Source of the DNA: Acanthacorydalis orientalis
Taxonomy: Eukaryota; Arthropoda; Insecta; Megaloptera; Corydalidae
DNA length: 64,000 bases
Assembly (NCBI GenBank): GCA_034766995.1
Contig: CM068313.1
Location: forward strand, 20,515,512 to 20,579,511
Reading direction: 5' to 3'
Shown: in pieces, positions 63,701 to 64,000 of the stretch
Numbering within the stretch: the stretch's first letter is position 1
How the letters are laid out: every line of letters starts with the position of its first letter
Translations under genes and position numbers: made by a program
Notes under the pieces: model-generated
The model's database searches: none
Seen by the model: only the letters and a program-made list of their open reading frames with translations
Told to the model about the DNA's origin: nothing

Positions 63701-64000
63701 ATTTATATATATATATATATATAAAGAATAAACGTTAGATTATAATTAATTTTTATAAGAACTACTGAGGAAGCATTAACGTCGACTTATTTTTTTACGT
63801 AATATCGATTACTTTTTCAGCACATGGATATCAATAAGGAATTCATAACAATTAATTACGTTCTACTTCCAGACATTTCATAGAATTTATATGTGAAAAG
63901 ATTTCCTTTACCAAAGTCAACTTTCCGATCTACTGACGTATATTTTCGTATTTAATTAGAATATTGACATTTGTTTCTTAAAGCAATATACACGTAATGT
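63701..64000. other. AT-rich DNA at right edge
   Basis: A short TA tract follows the mariner insertion at 63704-63724. Nothing else recognised. Confidence 0.65.

Overview
The window is eukaryotic nuclear DNA from an insect, most likely a hymenopteran (bee- or ant-like). By eye it is about four fifths A+T. It is packed with (TA)n microsatellites, holds several decayed mariner-type transposons, has spliced exons with GT-AG boundaries, and shows no operons, rRNA or CRISPR. The assignment to Hymenoptera is inference from base composition, transposon families and initiator-like promoter motifs; the sequence does not prove a species.

The only convincing protein-coding gene is on the minus strand at about 45290-54021. 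It is the 3' part of a rhodopsin-family neuropeptide receptor of the CAPA/pyrokinin (neuromedin U receptor-like) group. An exon at 53573-54021 carries the end of TM3 (ERY motif), TM4, TM5 and the third intracellular loop. After a 7.3-kb intron, an exon at 46009-46296 carries TM6 (CWAPFH) and TM7 (NPILY). A phase-compatible third exon at 45290-45552 probably supplies a serine- and lysine-rich C-terminal tail. The exons for the N-terminus, TM1, TM2 and most of TM3 were not found up to position 64000 and should lie beyond the right edge.

Mobile elements: two cecropia-type (Hsmar1-like) mariners at 62437-63698 (+) and 56335-57296 (-) share the same small coding lesion, and the second has a microhomology-bounded internal deletion. 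Two shorter mariners of another D34D lineage at 43298-44110 (+) and 58571-59352 (-) lack the same N-terminal part. A composite of a Mos1-like mariner and a DD41D/rosa-like fragment lies at 9602-10700, and another rosa-like remnant at 17750-18512. There is also a 299-bp piggyBac-type MITE candidate (14041-14339), a 62-bp LINE-tail-like insertion with a perfect 9-bp target duplication (32799-32860), and a possible solo LTR near 18.96-19.14 kb.

Two short CpG-rich islands stand out. The one at 4567-4935 has a plus-strand TCAGT initiator and a perfect GTAAGT donor, so it looks like a non-coding first exon. The one at 26250-26495 has two minus-strand initiator-like motifs. No coding exons could be attached to either. 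The rest is AT-rich intergenic or intronic DNA dominated by (TA)n, (TC)n(TA)n and (TA)n(TG)n arrays; most ATG-initiated open frames there are microsatellite translations or chance.
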